From: Lentisphaerota bacterium
GTDB taxonomy: Bacteria; Verrucomicrobiota; Lentisphaeria; Oligosphaerales; JABHEG01
Direction: 5' to 3'
Assembly: GCA_018676675.1 (NCBI GenBank)
Contig: JABHEG010000220.1
Span: 1 to 64,000, forward strand
Length of the DNA: 64,000 bases
The notes under the pieces are model-generated. The model saw only the letters and a program-made list of their open reading frames with translations, had not been told where the DNA came from and made no database searches. The translations under genes and the position numbers were made by a program. Below are positions 45,158 through 55,544 of the stretch, piece by piece. The first letter of the stretch is position 1, and the number at the start of each line of letters is the position of its first letter.

Positions 45158-48100
45158 ATGGGCCGAAAACGCCCTAAACAATCACGGTGGCGGAGCCTCC
45201 TTCCCTGGGCGCTCCTAGGACTGTGCATCCTCGTCAGCGCCACGATTCTCACCACCCTGGTTCTCCTTCCGTACCTCGCCAACGAGGTTGCGTCCCGTCT
45301 CCTCTCAAAACATGACCTCGCCGAGCACCTGCGCCTGGACCTGTCCTCCGTCAGTTTCACGGGGACGACCGTCGGCCCCATCGCGTCTCAGGACAACTTG
45401 GGCGAAATCGGCATCGATTCAGCAATCATCCGCTACACGCCCCGGGGCCTCATGCGCGGACGGTTGGATTCCCTCACCATCTCCTCGCTGCGGATCACGG
45501 CTGTTGAGGAAGACGGCAAATGGACGATCCCCGGCATTGAGTGGCTCCGGAGGCGGAATCCGGAGCAGTCGACTCCGGCACCCGCTCCGTCCGACCGTCC
45601 TCGATCACTCCCCCTCATTGCGTGCGAGGCGCTATATCTGCGCGGTGGAACGCTCGAGATCCAGTCAGGCGACGGCTCTCTCCAAGTCCCATTCGAGGCA
45701 CAGGGCACGCTTCACCCCAACCACACAGTCACCGGAACAGCCTGGCTCCGGCTCTTGGGACAACGAGTCGACATCACCTTCGAGGGGACGCCGGCGGACG
45801 GCAATTTCACCGTAGCCGGGCACAGCGGTGCCTTGCAGATTGATCAGCTTCGCGGACTACGCCGATTGGCCATGGCCAAGCCCCTCCCTGCGTCCCCATG
45901 GCCAGTGGGCCAAGCCGATGTGAGAATTCAGGCAACCCTGAAAGGCTGGTCACCGCAAGACGCAAATGTCACGCTAAACGCTTCGAACACACGAGTTGAA
46001 CTGGCTCAGACGGACATCGTTCTGACACAGTTGGAGGCAACCATACACATGCCTGCCGACCAAACCCAAGCAACCGTTACCGTCAAAGGAGAGATCGCCC
46101 CGTTGACAATAGAAGGGATTACTATCGGGAAGACGGAAATATCCGGTTTCCTCAAGGAGCTCTCCGCATCTCTGCAGGTGACATCTTCAGAACTCGCTTG
46201 GGTTCACGGTGTGACGGGACGGGCAACGGCTGAGGTGCGTTTCCCCCTCGCCCCGGATTTCACCCCGGGGAACGTCACCGTCAGCGCTCGTCTTTGGGAT
46301 CTCATCTACAAGGGACAGGCCATTGGAGGCATCCACGCGGAGTTGACAGGTACACGGGAGCAGTTCGCCTTCACACTCAGCTCCCCCCCGCCCGCCCCGG
46401 GAGAGGAACTGATCGCACTCCAGGGCACAGGAACAGTTGATCTGCGAACGGGCATCGCCGGGGCATTCCAGGGAACAATCTCAGCCGCCATCCCCACGCT
46501 TCTCACCACACTGGGATTCCCGGACAGTCACCTCGCCATGGACGAACGACTGTCGTTGGGCGTTGTCGCAGAGGCAAAGGGAATAACGTCAGAGGACGTG
46601 GAGGCAACAGCCTCCCTCGAGCTGGGAAAGACGTCGTTGGCGTTTCGCCCCGATGATGACACGACGATGACGGCTGAAGTAGCCGCACGTGTTCGAGGTT
46701 CATGCCTGTTTCCCGCCCGGACGGCCGCTCTACAGGCAGATGTCACCCTCATGGACGTCGCTCTGCGTCACGCGGCGACCACCGCTCACGTCGACCGCAT
46801 TGAACTGAGCTCTACCATGGAACAGATCGCACCCGGTGCTCCCGCGCGCGACCTTCGTGTTCGCGGGAAGGCAAACGCCGTCAACGTGGTCCTGGAGCTC
46901 GGCGAGGAAGGGGATTCCTCCCTGTCCGGGGCATTCGACGCAAGCCTGGAAGTCGCCGGTACACCTGCGTCCTTCACGGCCAAGTCCAAGCTGCACGCAG
47001 ACACGTACTCGCTGGGCACAAACACCATGGTCGCGACGGCACAGGACGCCCTGATCGAGGGAAGGGCAGACCACGCCTCGCTACCGGGGCTTTTGGAGCT
47101 CGCCAAGGTGGAGTGGTTCGCTCCGAAACTCATCATCGCCCCCGCCCTGCGACAGATGACCGGCGAGCTCGGCTTGTCCTGCCGGGAACTCAGCCTTTCT
47201 GACGGCCAGAAACTGCGGATTGCGCCGCCCCCGGGCAGCGATCCGACAACGGGCTGGAGCTGTCGATTCGGGATCACCAACGGAGCCCCGCTCGCGGCAG
47301 ATCTCTCTCTCCGGACTCCTTCGTCCGCATGCACGTTCCGGGCGTCAAACGAGCAGGTCCTGACCACGACCGGACACGTCGAGAGCACGGTCTCCTTGAC
47401 TGAAGAACTGTGCGAATTCGCTTTGGCCTCCACGTTCTCAGAGCTTGCCTTCCACTCCGCCGCGGCGAGTGGGACCGCTCAGACGGCGAGACTTGAATGC
47501 GCAGGGCACATCGCCGCATGGCGCCCCCTCGCCGCTCAGTGCCTGCTCGCTTTCGCGGAATCGAGCGACGCGGATGACTCCCCGGAACGACGGCCCATGA
47601 GACCTTCGTTGGCCGCCCTGCGAGAACGGATTCCCTTCGAGGGATGTCTCACCGTTCACAATGGGAAGGTCACGGTTCCGGACACACTGACCGCCGCAGG
47701 GCTGGACCTCTCTCTGCCGTTCAACACCCACCCACGGGCCGAACTCGAGCCCTCCCCTGCCCCGCCTGAAAGCGAGGCAGGCCGGGTCCGGATCACGACA
47801 GTCGAGGTACGAGGAAACCAGCTCGCAAGCCTGGAAGGGACGTGTGCCATTCGCGGGGAGACAGCGACCGCAGACGCCACACTGAGTCTAAAGGCCGTTC
47901 CGGCCACCGTTCGCATGGTGGGCAAGGCACACTGGCTGCGCCCGTTCAAGGCTGTCGCCGACGTCACACTGCCCCCTGTCTCCCTGACAGACCTGACCCC
48001 CTTCAAAGCCTTCCACCCCGGTATCGATGCGTTCGGCTTCTCCGGCACGATCTCAGGGCAGGGATCATTTTCTTACAGTTCAGAAGGTCCCGAGGGCACC

Positions 48101-48847
48101 TGTGCGCTGACTCTGCGCGATGCGACGGTCAGCATGAAAGACAAAGGGCTTTCCATCAGCGGAATCCAGAGCACGCTACTGCTCGACGACCTCCCGGACC
48201 TCCGTACAGCTCCACACCAGAAGATCACCTTCACCTCACTGCAGCTTGACCAACTGACGATGGGAAGTGGCGAGATTACCTACCACCTCCAGTCGCTCAA
48301 CGACGCATTCCTGGAGCGCTGCAGCCTGGACTGGCTCGGGGGACACCTCATCACCCATGCCGTTCGATTCAACCCCCGGAAGCCGGACTTCGATGTCACG
48401 CTCTTCCTGGACAACATCTCTCTTGAGGAGACAAGCTCTCTGTTGACAGGCATCGGGGGAGAAGCTCAGGGCACACTGTACGGGAAACTCCCCATTGTAT
48501 TCAGGGACGGACGCATCAGCTACCGAGATGGTTTCCTGTACAGCGTGCCCGGCGAAATGGGAACACTCAAACTCACCCAGGCAGACATCCTGACGAAAGG
48601 CGTCCCTGAAACAGCACCAAACTACAAGGAGCTCAAGCTCGCAGAGGAGGCCCTCCGCGACTTCGAATTCTCCCTCCTGCGATTCGACCTGAAAGCACCC
48701 GAGCGTGAGGGAGCCCAGCTCCAACTGCGGCTGGATGGACGAGCCGTGGACAATCCCCTGATTCCGCCCGTGCGCCTGGACATCAATGTCAACGGAGCAT
48801 TGCAGGACTACATTAACATGGGACTGAAGATGAGTGGGCAGCGATGA
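45158..48847 (+). CDS. YdbH-like AsmA-family intermembrane protein
   Basis: 1229 aa with one N-terminal transmembrane segment (about residues 12-45, WALLGLCILVSATILTTLVLL) followed by a very long beta-rich domain, as in AsmA-family proteins of diderms. The C-terminus LDINVNGALQDYINMGLKMS matches the conserved end of YdbH/dicarboxylate-transport-type proteins. In E. coli, YdbH with YnbE and YdbL forms a bridge for phospholipid movement to the outer membrane. The next two genes resemble those partners, which strengthens the call. GGGAG precedes the ATG. It follows ffh by about 87 bp. Confidence 0.85.
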   Translation: MGRKRPKQSRWRSLLPWALLGLCILVSATILTTLVLLPYLANEVASRLLSKHDLAEHLRLDLSSVSFTGTTVGPIASQDNLGEIGIDSAIIRYTPRGLMRGRLDSLTISSLRITAVEEDGKWTIPGIEWLRRRNPEQSTPAPAPSDRPRSLPLIACEALYLRGGTLEIQSGDGSLQVPFEAQGTLHPNHTVTGTAWLRLLGQRVDITFEGTPADGNFTVAGHSGALQIDQLRGLRRLAMAKPLPASPWPVGQADVRIQATLKGWSPQDANVTLNASNTRVELAQTDIVLTQLEATIHMPADQTQATVTVKGEIAPLTIEGITIGKTEISGFLKELSASLQVTSSELAWVHGVTGRATAEVRFPLAPDFTPGNVTVSARLWDLIYKGQAIGGIHAELTGTREQFAFTLSSPPPAPGEELIALQGTGTVDLRTGIAGAFQGTISAAIPTLLTTLGFPDSHLAMDERLSLGVVAEAKGITSEDVEATASLELGKTSLAFRPDDDTTMTAEVAARVRGSCLFPARTAALQADVTLMDVALRHAATTAHVDRIELSSTMEQIAPGAPARDLRVRGKANAVNVVLELGEEGDSSLSGAFDASLEVAGTPASFTAKSKLHADTYSLGTNTMVATAQDALIEGRADHASLPGLLELAKVEWFAPKLIIAPALRQMTGELGLSCRELSLSDGQKLRIAPPPGSDPTTGWSCRFGITNGAPLAADLSLRTPSSACTFRASNEQVLTTTGHVESTVSLTEELCEFALASTFSELAFHSAAASGTAQTARLECAGHIAAWRPLAAQCLLAFAESSDADDSPERRPMRPSLAALRERIPFEGCLTVHNGKVTVPDTLTAAGLDLSLPFNTHPRAELEPSPAPPESEAGRVRITTVEVRGNQLASLEGTCAIRGETATADATLSLKAVPATVRMVGKAHWLRPFKAVADVTLPPVSLTDLTPFKAFHPGIDAFGFSGTISGQGSFSYSSEGPEGTCALTLRDATVSMKDKGLSISGIQSTLLLDDLPDLRTAPHQKITFTSLQLDQLTMGSGEITYHLQSLNDAFLERCSLDWLGGHLITHAVRFNPRKPDFDVTLFLDNISLEETSSLLTGIGGEAQGTLYGKLPIVFRDGRISYRDGFLYSVPGEMGTLKLTQADILTKGVPETAPNYKELKLAEEALRDFEFSLLRFDLKAPEREGAQLQLRLDGRAVDNPLIPPVRLDINVNGALQDYINMGLKMSGQR

Positions 48848-48981
48848 CTGAGGAAGCGTCCCGGAGGATTCCGCGACGCGGCCGCTGGCGATTCGTTGCC
48901 GAAGATTCGCGGAGCTACAGAGCTTAATGCGTGAATACGACCGCCAGTAGAACCGTCTAGAAGGTGTAAAGGAGGCACGCC

Positions 48982-49170
48982 ATGCCAATGAGGTACGCCA
49001 CAGCACTCCTGCTGCTGATCCCATCAGTCGGATGCATCAGGGTCAAGACAGAGCCGGTGGAAGTGAAACCGATCCACATCACAGTCGATGTCAACTTGCG
49101 GATCGACCGGGAGCTGGAAGACTTCTTCGGTGATCTTGATGCCTTGGATCCCTCGATGAAAGCCGAGTAG
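48982..49170 (+). CDS. YnbE-like small lipoprotein
   Basis: 62 aa with a signal peptide ending in a lipobox-like SVGC (Cys18). The acidic tail follows KPIHITVDVNLRIDRELEDFFG, which is the short beta-strand pattern of YnbE. YnbE subunits are thought to stack with YdbH across the periplasm. The lipobox is weak at the -3 position. GGAGG lies seven bases before the first ATG; a second ATG is two codons later. It sits between the YdbH-like and YdbL-like genes. Confidence 0.75.
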   Translation: MPMRYATALLLLIPSVGCIRVKTEPVEVKPIHITVDVNLRIDRELEDFFGDLDALDPSMKAE

Positions 49171-49194
49171 AGAACCCCTACGGAGGTACGAAGA

Positions 49195-49578
49195 ATGAAA
49201 CGATATGTCTACATGGTTGTCGCTGCAGCATGTCTCGGCGTCATGGTTCCGGGCGCGACGGGCGCAGGGGCGAGCGGACTCAAGGCCAGAATGGTAGCCC
49301 GGGCACCGAGACTTGCCGAACTGAAGCAAGCCAAGGCGGTCGGAGAAGACCTGAAGGGACTGGTTCAGATTGCGGACGAGACGAAAGTCACCGCCGCAGA
49401 CAAGCAGCTGGTTGCCGACGAGAACAGAGACCGCGCGATCGTCTACCAGATAATCGCGAAGCAGCACGGGTCAACGCCTGGGCACGTCGGCACACAACGC
49501 GCAGCGGCCATCTACAAGAGAGCGAAAGCCGGGGTCATGCTTCAGCGTGAAGATGGAACATGGTACGAGAAGAAGTGA
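49195..49578 (+). CDS. YdbL-like periplasmic protein (DUF1318)
   Basis: 127 aa with a signal peptide (MKRYVYMVVAAACLGVMVPGATG). The mature part GLKARMVARAPRLAELKQAKAVGEDLKGLV matches the helical YdbL/DUF1318 pattern, and a C-terminal KAGVMLQREDGTWYEKK resembles the family's ending. In the known system YdbL regulates YdbH-YnbE assembly. GGAGG lies eight bases upstream of the ATG. It is the third gene of the set that begins at 45158. Confidence 0.82.
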   Translation: MKRYVYMVVAAACLGVMVPGATGAGASGLKARMVARAPRLAELKQAKAVGEDLKGLVQIADETKVTAADKQLVADENRDRAIVYQIIAKQHGSTPGHVGTQRAAAIYKRAKAGVMLQREDGTWYEKK

Positions 49579-49709
49579 GGAAAGGGGGAGGAAGCGGGGG
49601 ACGGAGGGCACCGGGGAAAATGGAGGGGTGCCGCTAAGACAACGGTTCGGCACCAAATCCACCCCAGCGCACCCGTCACCCGAACAGCCCCCTCGGAAAC
49701 AACTCTCTC

Positions 49710-49898
49710 TCAGTGATTGACCGCCCGGCCGACCGTCGGGATTCGGGCGATCTTCGCCATGAAAGCCTGGAAACAGACCGGGCAGTACCCGTGTGAGTAG
49801 ATCCACTCGGGATGAGGCTTCGCGGGATGAAACCAACGGCCATCAGCCCGGATCCGGCCACACACCGCGCACTTCGCTCTTGCTCCTTCGTCTTCCAT
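49710..49898 (-). CDS. Small zinc-ribbon protein
   Basis: 62 aa with two CxxC knuckles (AKCAVCGRIRADGRW and GYCPVCFQAFM) separated by a His/Tyr-rich stretch. The pattern resembles the short C-terminal zinc module seen on some response regulators and as a separate small protein. No strong ribosome site precedes the ATG, which lowers confidence. Convergent with the YdbL-like gene. Function unknown. Confidence 0.55.
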   Translation of the reverse strand: MEDEGARAKCAVCGRIRADGRWFHPAKPHPEWIYSHGYCPVCFQAFMAKIARIPTVGRAVNH

Positions 49899-51139
49899 CG
49901 CAACCAGTACCGATCTTCTCAGCGGCCATCCATCCGGAAAGCCTGACTCTTATCCTGCCTCCATGGACTCTCTAGCATGGCGTGTGCCAACCGTGTGAAA
50001 CACGCGAGTGCCGCGCTGGAAACACGATAGAGAGGACACTCCCGCAGGAAGGAAAACGCGCTGTTCCCGTACCTTCCTCTTCGTAGCAGCTGAGACGTCT
50101 CCCCCCCCCCATCACCGGCTCAACCGGCTTCCAACAAGACAGTTACGGCGCTGGGAAGAACGGGTAGACGGAACGGAGAATGGAGAAGGACGAGGCCCAC
50201 GTCGAGCGCTCGGGAGGGCAGACCGAGAGCCGGAACGCGTTCCCTCTCTGGTTCGGTTGAATCCTCCCAGTCCTCAATTCCGAGAAGCCTCCTGCGCAAA
50301 AGCGCGAGTCGTCCAGAGATGAGGACACCGGGGTCCGCAGACACGTCATCACGCAGACATTCGGAGCCTGCCGTCTTCTACACCAACTCAACATGGTGAC
50401 CAGCTGGTCGTTCAGTTTGTGGCTTGAATCATCCTGTCGACAGTCTAGAGACGCTCCAGCAGTAGTGTGTCGGATGCGATGGTGCCAATACTCGGGAGTC
50501 ATCAGAGGAGGGTGCGTTTGGGAGAGAATCGACGGTCCAAGAATGGGCAAGTCCGCGAGCTGACGTCAAGCAGAGAACACCCTTGACGCGCTCTCCCGGC
50601 AAGCATATCTTCAGCAATGGAGGAAGGGCGAACGCCAGTGGCGACTGCCAAGTGCGCTCAGGCGCACCGCGTGTCGTCTATCATGTGGTAAGTAAGAACG
50701 ACGACTTGGGGCTTGACTGGGAAATACCCCATGGGGTCCATACAGAGTTCGCCGGACAGGAAGATGATCGGCTGGCTTCACCGGAGAATCAGGCCGGCCG
50801 CGAGGCCACCTTGTTCTTGCGCTGAAGGCGCAAGTCATCGTAGCCTGGAGCAGAGCGATAGCGCCGCCCCAGGTCGCCCGTCGCCCGGGAGACGCCCGTT
50901 GCCAGCCGTGAAACCACCAAGGAAGCCGTCCGGGGTCTGGACGGGAACGGTGAGGTCCCTTTCAGGGCACAATGGCTGTTTCCCCGTTGGCCTGGGGCGA
51001 GTGCCCCAGGCTACGATGAGGCCGCCCCGTTGGGGCTGGAAACGACAACACCAGAGGTGAACCAGTCGATCGAGAGGGACGCTCCAAAGCTCGCGCCCCT
51101 CATCCATTCGTTGGGTTGAACAACACATATGGGGAGAAG
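49899..51139. other. Long intergenic region with repeat family E, no gene recognised
   Basis: About 1.2 kb without a believable gene; frames are short and low in family resemblance. It includes a run of ten C at about 50100-50109 and repeat family E at 50836-51018. It separates the YdbH-type block from the glycosyltransferase. A short or unrecognised gene could have been missed. Confidence 0.5.
50836..51018. repeat. Repeat family E, copy 1 (183-bp element with terminal inverted repeats)
   Basis: CATCGTAGCCTGG at 50836-50848 is exactly complementary to CCAGGCTACGATG at 51006-51018. Inside and just after are nested small palindromes such as GCCCCGTTGGGGC. A related element lies at 56232-56382 with the same outer motif. 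It is intergenic and has no reading frame of its own. Confidence 0.75.
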
Positions 51140-52381
51140 ATGAATACGTTAGTGTTCGCGGTCGCAGGATACAACCTCGCCGAAACCGGCAGGATGATTG
51201 AGATTGCCAGGGAGGCCCGGAAGCACTTCGAGGTCATCTTTGCCAGTTACGGCGGACAGTTCGAACAGTTGATCGAGGAAGAAGGATTCGCTCTCAGCAG
51301 AATGGAGCCGCGGCTCACGGAGAAGGAGCTTCGCCGATTGCGGAAGGTGCTAAGCGGCCAAACGCTCAATACTCTTGGATACCTCTCGGCCAAAGAGCTA
51401 AGAACACGGGTTCCCATGGAGATCGCGTTCTTCGAAGAGATGAAACCCGCTGCCGTACTCACCGGTTGGTGCCTGAGCGTCACCATCTCGGCTCGTGTGG
51501 CCAAGGTTCCGTTTGTCAACGTTCTGCATTCCACTTCAGTTACGGAGTACTACGAGGCTGGCCTGCAGTCCTGGCCGGACCGAAACAGTTTCCGGTTTGT
51601 GCGGTGGTTGTTCGGGAATGACGAAGAGAAGATGAACCGCTGGGTGAGCAAGATGGTCCTCAAGCTGGCAGCTCCGGCCAGGCCCTACAGCAAAGTCGGA
51701 GCGAAGTATGGACTGCCCAAGTTCAAGAACTTCATTGAACTGTTAGAAGGCGACCACACTTTGCTTGCCGATATCCCAGAATGGGTCGGGTTCTCAGAGG
51801 TCCGCCCCGCTCTGCACTATATTGGTCCTCTACCTGCCAGGATCGACAAGCCCATTCCAGAAAGCGTGGCGTCGATACCCCGTGACAGACCCATCGTGTA
51901 TTTCGCAATGGGCAGTTCCGGAAAACCCGCGCTCGTATCTGAAATCCTGCAGGGGTTCCGAGGCATGCCGTATCGCGTGATCGCACCTGTGAAGTCGCTC
52001 ATTGAGGAAATGAGTATAGACGTACCCGAGAATGTTGTGGCAACAGGATTCCTTCCTGCACACTTGGTGAACCCAATGGCGGACATATCGGTCATTCATG
52101 GAGGACAGAACACCGTCATGAATGCATGTCTATCCGGGACACCGATCGTAGGCATAGGGATGCACCCGGAGCAACAAGCGAACTTGGACGCCTGTGTTCA
52201 CAAGGGCTTTGCCCTTCGCCTGAACAAGAAATGGACAACGGCGTCCGATGTCCTGGCCGCTATAGACAGACTGCTCCACGACGAAGACGCAAAGAGGAAG
52301 GTCACGGCATTTCAGACGCAACTTAAAGAGTGGAATGGTCCCGAGAATGCTGTTCGCTTCCTTGTGGAGCACTACGCCTAG
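51140..52381 (+). CDS. GT1-type glycosyltransferase (MGT/UGT-like)
   Basis: 413 aa with the GT-B fold. The C-terminal nucleotide-sugar region carries ADISVIHGGQNTVMNACLSG and then PEQQANLDA, the classic GT1/UGT signature. The N-terminal domain has LVFAVAGYNLAETGRM. It would transfer a sugar from a nucleotide donor to a small acceptor or lipid; cytoplasmic. The ATG at 51140 was preferred over an upstream TTG. It stands alone next to the HEAT-repeat gene; local codon use looks slightly different from the flanks, so a transferred gene is possible (not computed). Confidence 0.85.
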   Translation: MNTLVFAVAGYNLAETGRMIEIAREARKHFEVIFASYGGQFEQLIEEEGFALSRMEPRLTEKELRRLRKVLSGQTLNTLGYLSAKELRTRVPMEIAFFEEMKPAAVLTGWCLSVTISARVAKVPFVNVLHSTSVTEYYEAGLQSWPDRNSFRFVRWLFGNDEEKMNRWVSKMVLKLAAPARPYSKVGAKYGLPKFKNFIELLEGDHTLLADIPEWVGFSEVRPALHYIGPLPARIDKPIPESVASIPRDRPIVYFAMGSSGKPALVSEILQGFRGMPYRVIAPVKSLIEEMSIDVPENVVATGFLPAHLVNPMADISVIHGGQNTVMNACLSGTPIVGIGMHPEQQANLDACVHKGFALRLNKKWTTASDVLAAIDRLLHDEDAKRKVTAFQTQLKEWNGPENAVRFLVEHYA

Positions 52382-52444
52382 CGGGGGAACGAACAACCCA
52401 ACCAGTGGACATGGACCGGGACGTTGGCACAAAGCGAGAACACA

Positions 52445-53926
52445 ATGACTGGGACATCGGGCCACATCCTTTGGGCCGTCGTTCTTGGACTCACGGTTTG
52501 CATGTCTCAACCGGGGTTCGCGCACTACCCATTTCCTTGTTCGGAAAATGAGAAGAAAAGGGCGAGGGAGATTGAGGCCGCCCAAAGAAACGACCAGCAA
52601 GGCATTAACGCGCTGGTAGCGCTGTTGGCGGATGAGAACCCCCGAGTTCAGACGGCCGTGCTGCTCTCTCTGGGAAACCTGAGCACCTCGGGCTTGGACA
52701 TGGATGGGGCTTTGCCGGTTGCGAATCGCCTGACGAAGGGGGACGAGAAGCGCTCTCTTGCTTACCTGCGAGCCGCGGCCGGCGCGTTCCTGATCCTGCT
52801 GGACAAGCAACTCACGCGTGAACAGAAACAAGAGCGATTGGTCGCATTGTCCACGGACCACGAGGGCACCAGCCGGAGAATGGCCATCGAGGGGCTTAAG
52901 GTGATCGGCGACAAGGAGTGCTTGCCGGCATTGGAGAAGAGGATCAACGACTCCTTCGGGGACCATGATGACAGTTTTGACATGAAAGCCGTGGCTCGGG
53001 TGGCGTTCGAGGCGTGGTGGGCAATCACGCGAACGGACCTTACACCGGAACAGCAAGTGCCGATCCTGCTTGCGTCCCTGGATGCGGCGCAGCCCTTCAG
53101 TTCACGTTGGGGAGACGCGGCCTGTGATGTGGTCGAGGGAATGGGACACATGGCAGTGCCCATTCTCATCGACACTTGCCGGTCTGCCTCCGGCAACGCG
53201 AAGGCATGGGCTGCGAGGACGTTGGCGGACGCCGAACTGCGAGAAGAGGACGTCGCACAGGTGCGGGCGATAGCCCTCCGCGATCTGTGTAGCGATGACG
53301 AGATGGCTTGTCGTATGGCGCCTCGATTGGCGAATCGGTGCCTCGGTCGTGAGGACGTGGGCTTGCTGGCGGGGTTGCTCCGCGACCACAGCGAGCCAAT
53401 GATCCGGAACTTTGCGGTCACCAGTCTGGGAAGGCTTGGAGGACAGAGCGCGATCCAGGCCTTGCGGGATGCTCTCAAGGACAGCAATGAGCTGACCAGA
53501 GTCAACGTTGCACGGGCGTTGGCTGCTTTGGGCAAGGAGGATGGGCATGACGTTTTGCTGGAGGCCCTTGGGAGCCTTGAGATTGGCCCTCGTGCTGTCT
53601 CGTTGGGTGCTATCGAGTTCCTCGACCGAGATCGAGCGCGCGACAGAGTACTGACGTTGCTCAGAGCGCGGGAAGCAGAAGACATTGACCCACAGGCAAA
53701 GGCGTTGGCTGCTATGGCCAAAGCGGACCTGCTTCGAGAACTGGCCAAGATGCCCCCGGACAGACTCGCACCGGCCATTCCAGCGCTCAAGGCGCTCTTG
53801 AGACATCCGGAAGACAGCGTGTCACGCAGAGCAGCCGACATCCTGAAAGGCATAGGCGTTGCCCTTGAGTGGCGACACGATATGAAGCAACGCCGTGGAT
53901 GGTTCGAGGTGGTGGGAGACAAATGA
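52445..53926 (+). CDS. Secreted HEAT-repeat protein
   Basis: 493 aa. The N-terminus MTGTSGHILWAVVLGLTVCM is a signal peptide. The rest is a succession of about 35-residue helical repeats (GINALVALLADENPRVQTAVLLSLGNL; RNFAVTSLGRLGGQSAIQALRDAL), giving a curved HEAT/PBS-lyase-type solenoid that probably binds another protein. I used the ATG at 52445 in place of an upstream TTG. It follows the glycosyltransferase by about 60 bp and may be co-transcribed. Partner unknown. Confidence 0.82.
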   Translation: MTGTSGHILWAVVLGLTVCMSQPGFAHYPFPCSENEKKRAREIEAAQRNDQQGINALVALLADENPRVQTAVLLSLGNLSTSGLDMDGALPVANRLTKGDEKRSLAYLRAAAGAFLILLDKQLTREQKQERLVALSTDHEGTSRRMAIEGLKVIGDKECLPALEKRINDSFGDHDDSFDMKAVARVAFEAWWAITRTDLTPEQQVPILLASLDAAQPFSSRWGDAACDVVEGMGHMAVPILIDTCRSASGNAKAWAARTLADAELREEDVAQVRAIALRDLCSDDEMACRMAPRLANRCLGREDVGLLAGLLRDHSEPMIRNFAVTSLGRLGGQSAIQALRDALKDSNELTRVNVARALAALGKEDGHDVLLEALGSLEIGPRAVSLGAIEFLDRDRARDRVLTLLRAREAEDIDPQAKALAAMAKADLLRELAKMPPDRLAPAIPALKALLRHPEDSVSRRAADILKGIGVALEWRHDMKQRRGWFEVVGDK

Positions 53927-54124
53927 AGTGCCAACAGCCGGCTGCGCCATGACGCGCTAGCGCGTGCCGGTGAGCCGCGGCGTTGCCCGCTGACCGCGGA
54001 CAGAAGCGATTTACCACAGACACGGAGCCGCCTTCGCCAAGGCTACGGCGGGCCACAGGACGAAGATCACGGAGATGCGGCGTGTGCATGCCGTCTGTGA
54101 TGGCCCCCGCTTCCCGCGACACGT

Positions 54125-55540
54125 TCAGTTCACGGCATTCCCTACGGCCACCAGGTGGTGCCTGGTCCGGAAGAAGAGCGTCCCCCGCCAGATGGCAGGT
54201 GTGGCCAGACAGGCCTCAGTCAAAGAACTCCGGCCTATACGATCGAAGCGCTCCCCGACGGGAATGGTGTGGACGATCCCCTTCTCACTGGTGAAGTAGA
54301 GCTTCCCATCGCCTGCAACGGGCGACGCCGTAAAGCCACCACTGCCCAGTCTCTCGCGGTAGACAAGTTCTCCGGTCGCCAGGCGGTAGCACGCCAGTGA
54401 ACCGTTATCGCGGCAACTGTAAAGATAGCCATCGATGGCAAGCGGAGTCTGCATGTAAGCACCGTTCCGAAGGTGGTGCCAGGCCATGTGCTCTGACGAC
54501 GTTCCGCCCTTTAAGGGGTCAATGTCCCCGCTGACTCCCAGGCGAAGGGCGTAGATCGGAGCGATCCGCCCATGTGCGCCAGCAAGAACGATGAGTCCTT
54601 CGGCAACGATCGGAGTTGGGACGGGGATATCTCCTCCGCCGGACATGCTCCAGAGCCGGCGCCCCGAGGCGATGTCGTACCCTCCCATGCACCGGAACCC
54701 ATTCACCACGAGTTGCTCTGCCCCCTCCACGGACACGATCGTGGGCGTGCTCCAAGTCGGCACATCATCGCGAGACGTTCGCCAGAGCTCTTTCCCGGAA
54801 GCGACGTCGAAGGCCGCCACAAAGGAGGCCCCGTTCACGTCGCACTGGACGAACAGGCGCCGGCCATGGATTACAGGCGAACTGGCAAATCCCCACTGCG
54901 CCTTTGGGGCACGGAAGAAGCCTGAGTCGAGGACACCGAGATCGCGGTGCCAGAGCAACATTCCGGCCGTATCAAAACAGTACAACCCCTCGGACCCGAA
55001 AAACGCCACCACATGTGTTCCGTCAGTCGCAGGCGTGGCATTTGCGTGGCTCGCTTTGGGATGCCGACGCGTCTTCGGCACGCCCCGGACAGCCGTGCGT
55101 TCCCACAGCTTCTCACCGGATACAGCATCCAGACAGAGCACTCGCCAACCGTGAACACCTTCGTCGTCGACCGGTTTGATGTCCCCGTACAGGCCCGTGC
55201 GAAGGGTAGCTGAGCGCCCCGATTCCGCGACGGCCGTGGTCAGGAAGAGTCGTCCTCCCGAAACAACCGGGCTTGAGAGCCCCAGACCGGGAACGGGCAC
55301 GCGCCAGCGCACATTCTTGCCCGTCTCCACATCCCAGACAGTGGGCAACCGGTGCCCTTGAGCAACGCCCGCGGCGCGAGGTCCGCGGAAGCTGGGCCAT
55401 GCGTCCGAATCCGTGGTTCCGGAGGGAGGTTTGCTGTCCTGGCCAAGGGCGGAAAGCGCAACCCCGGCAAGCAACAGGAAAAGGAGCCCTGAGCGCCCGC
55501 CAGAGTACCGCCACGTCATGTCTTGTGCGTCACGGACCAT
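54125..55540 (-). CDS. Exported PQQ-like beta-propeller protein
   Basis: 471 aa with a signal peptide after a short charged start (LLFLLLAGVALSALGQ). It contains the propeller entry AWPSFRGPRAAGVAQG and repeated PQQ-like blades (VLCLDAVSGEKLWERT, VAAFDVASGKELWRTS, LACYRLATGELVYRER). This type of outer-membrane-linked propeller is common in planctomycete-like genomes; the role is usually unknown. The ATG at 55540 has GGAG seven bases upstream, inside the end of the VOC gene, whose stop is four bases away. The frame extends upstream to 55708 but overlaps the VOC gene. Confidence 0.87.
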   Translation of the reverse strand: MVRDAQDMTWRYSGGRSGLLFLLLAGVALSALGQDSKPPSGTTDSDAWPSFRGPRAAGVAQGHRLPTVWDVETGKNVRWRVPVPGLGLSSPVVSGGRLFLTTAVAESGRSATLRTGLYGDIKPVDDEGVHGWRVLCLDAVSGEKLWERTAVRGVPKTRRHPKASHANATPATDGTHVVAFFGSEGLYCFDTAGMLLWHRDLGVLDSGFFRAPKAQWGFASSPVIHGRRLFVQCDVNGASFVAAFDVASGKELWRTSRDDVPTWSTPTIVSVEGAEQLVVNGFRCMGGYDIASGRRLWSMSGGGDIPVPTPIVAEGLIVLAGAHGRIAPIYALRLGVSGDIDPLKGGTSSEHMAWHHLRNGAYMQTPLAIDGYLYSCRDNGSLACYRLATGELVYRERLGSGGFTASPVAGDGKLYFTSEKGIVHTIPVGERFDRIGRSSLTEACLATPAIWRGTLFFRTRHHLVAVGNAVN

Positions 55541-55544
55541 GCCA

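Noticed and set aside
50143-50550. 135-aa minus-strand frame in the long gap
   Set aside because: No family resemblance, unusual composition and no ribosome site.
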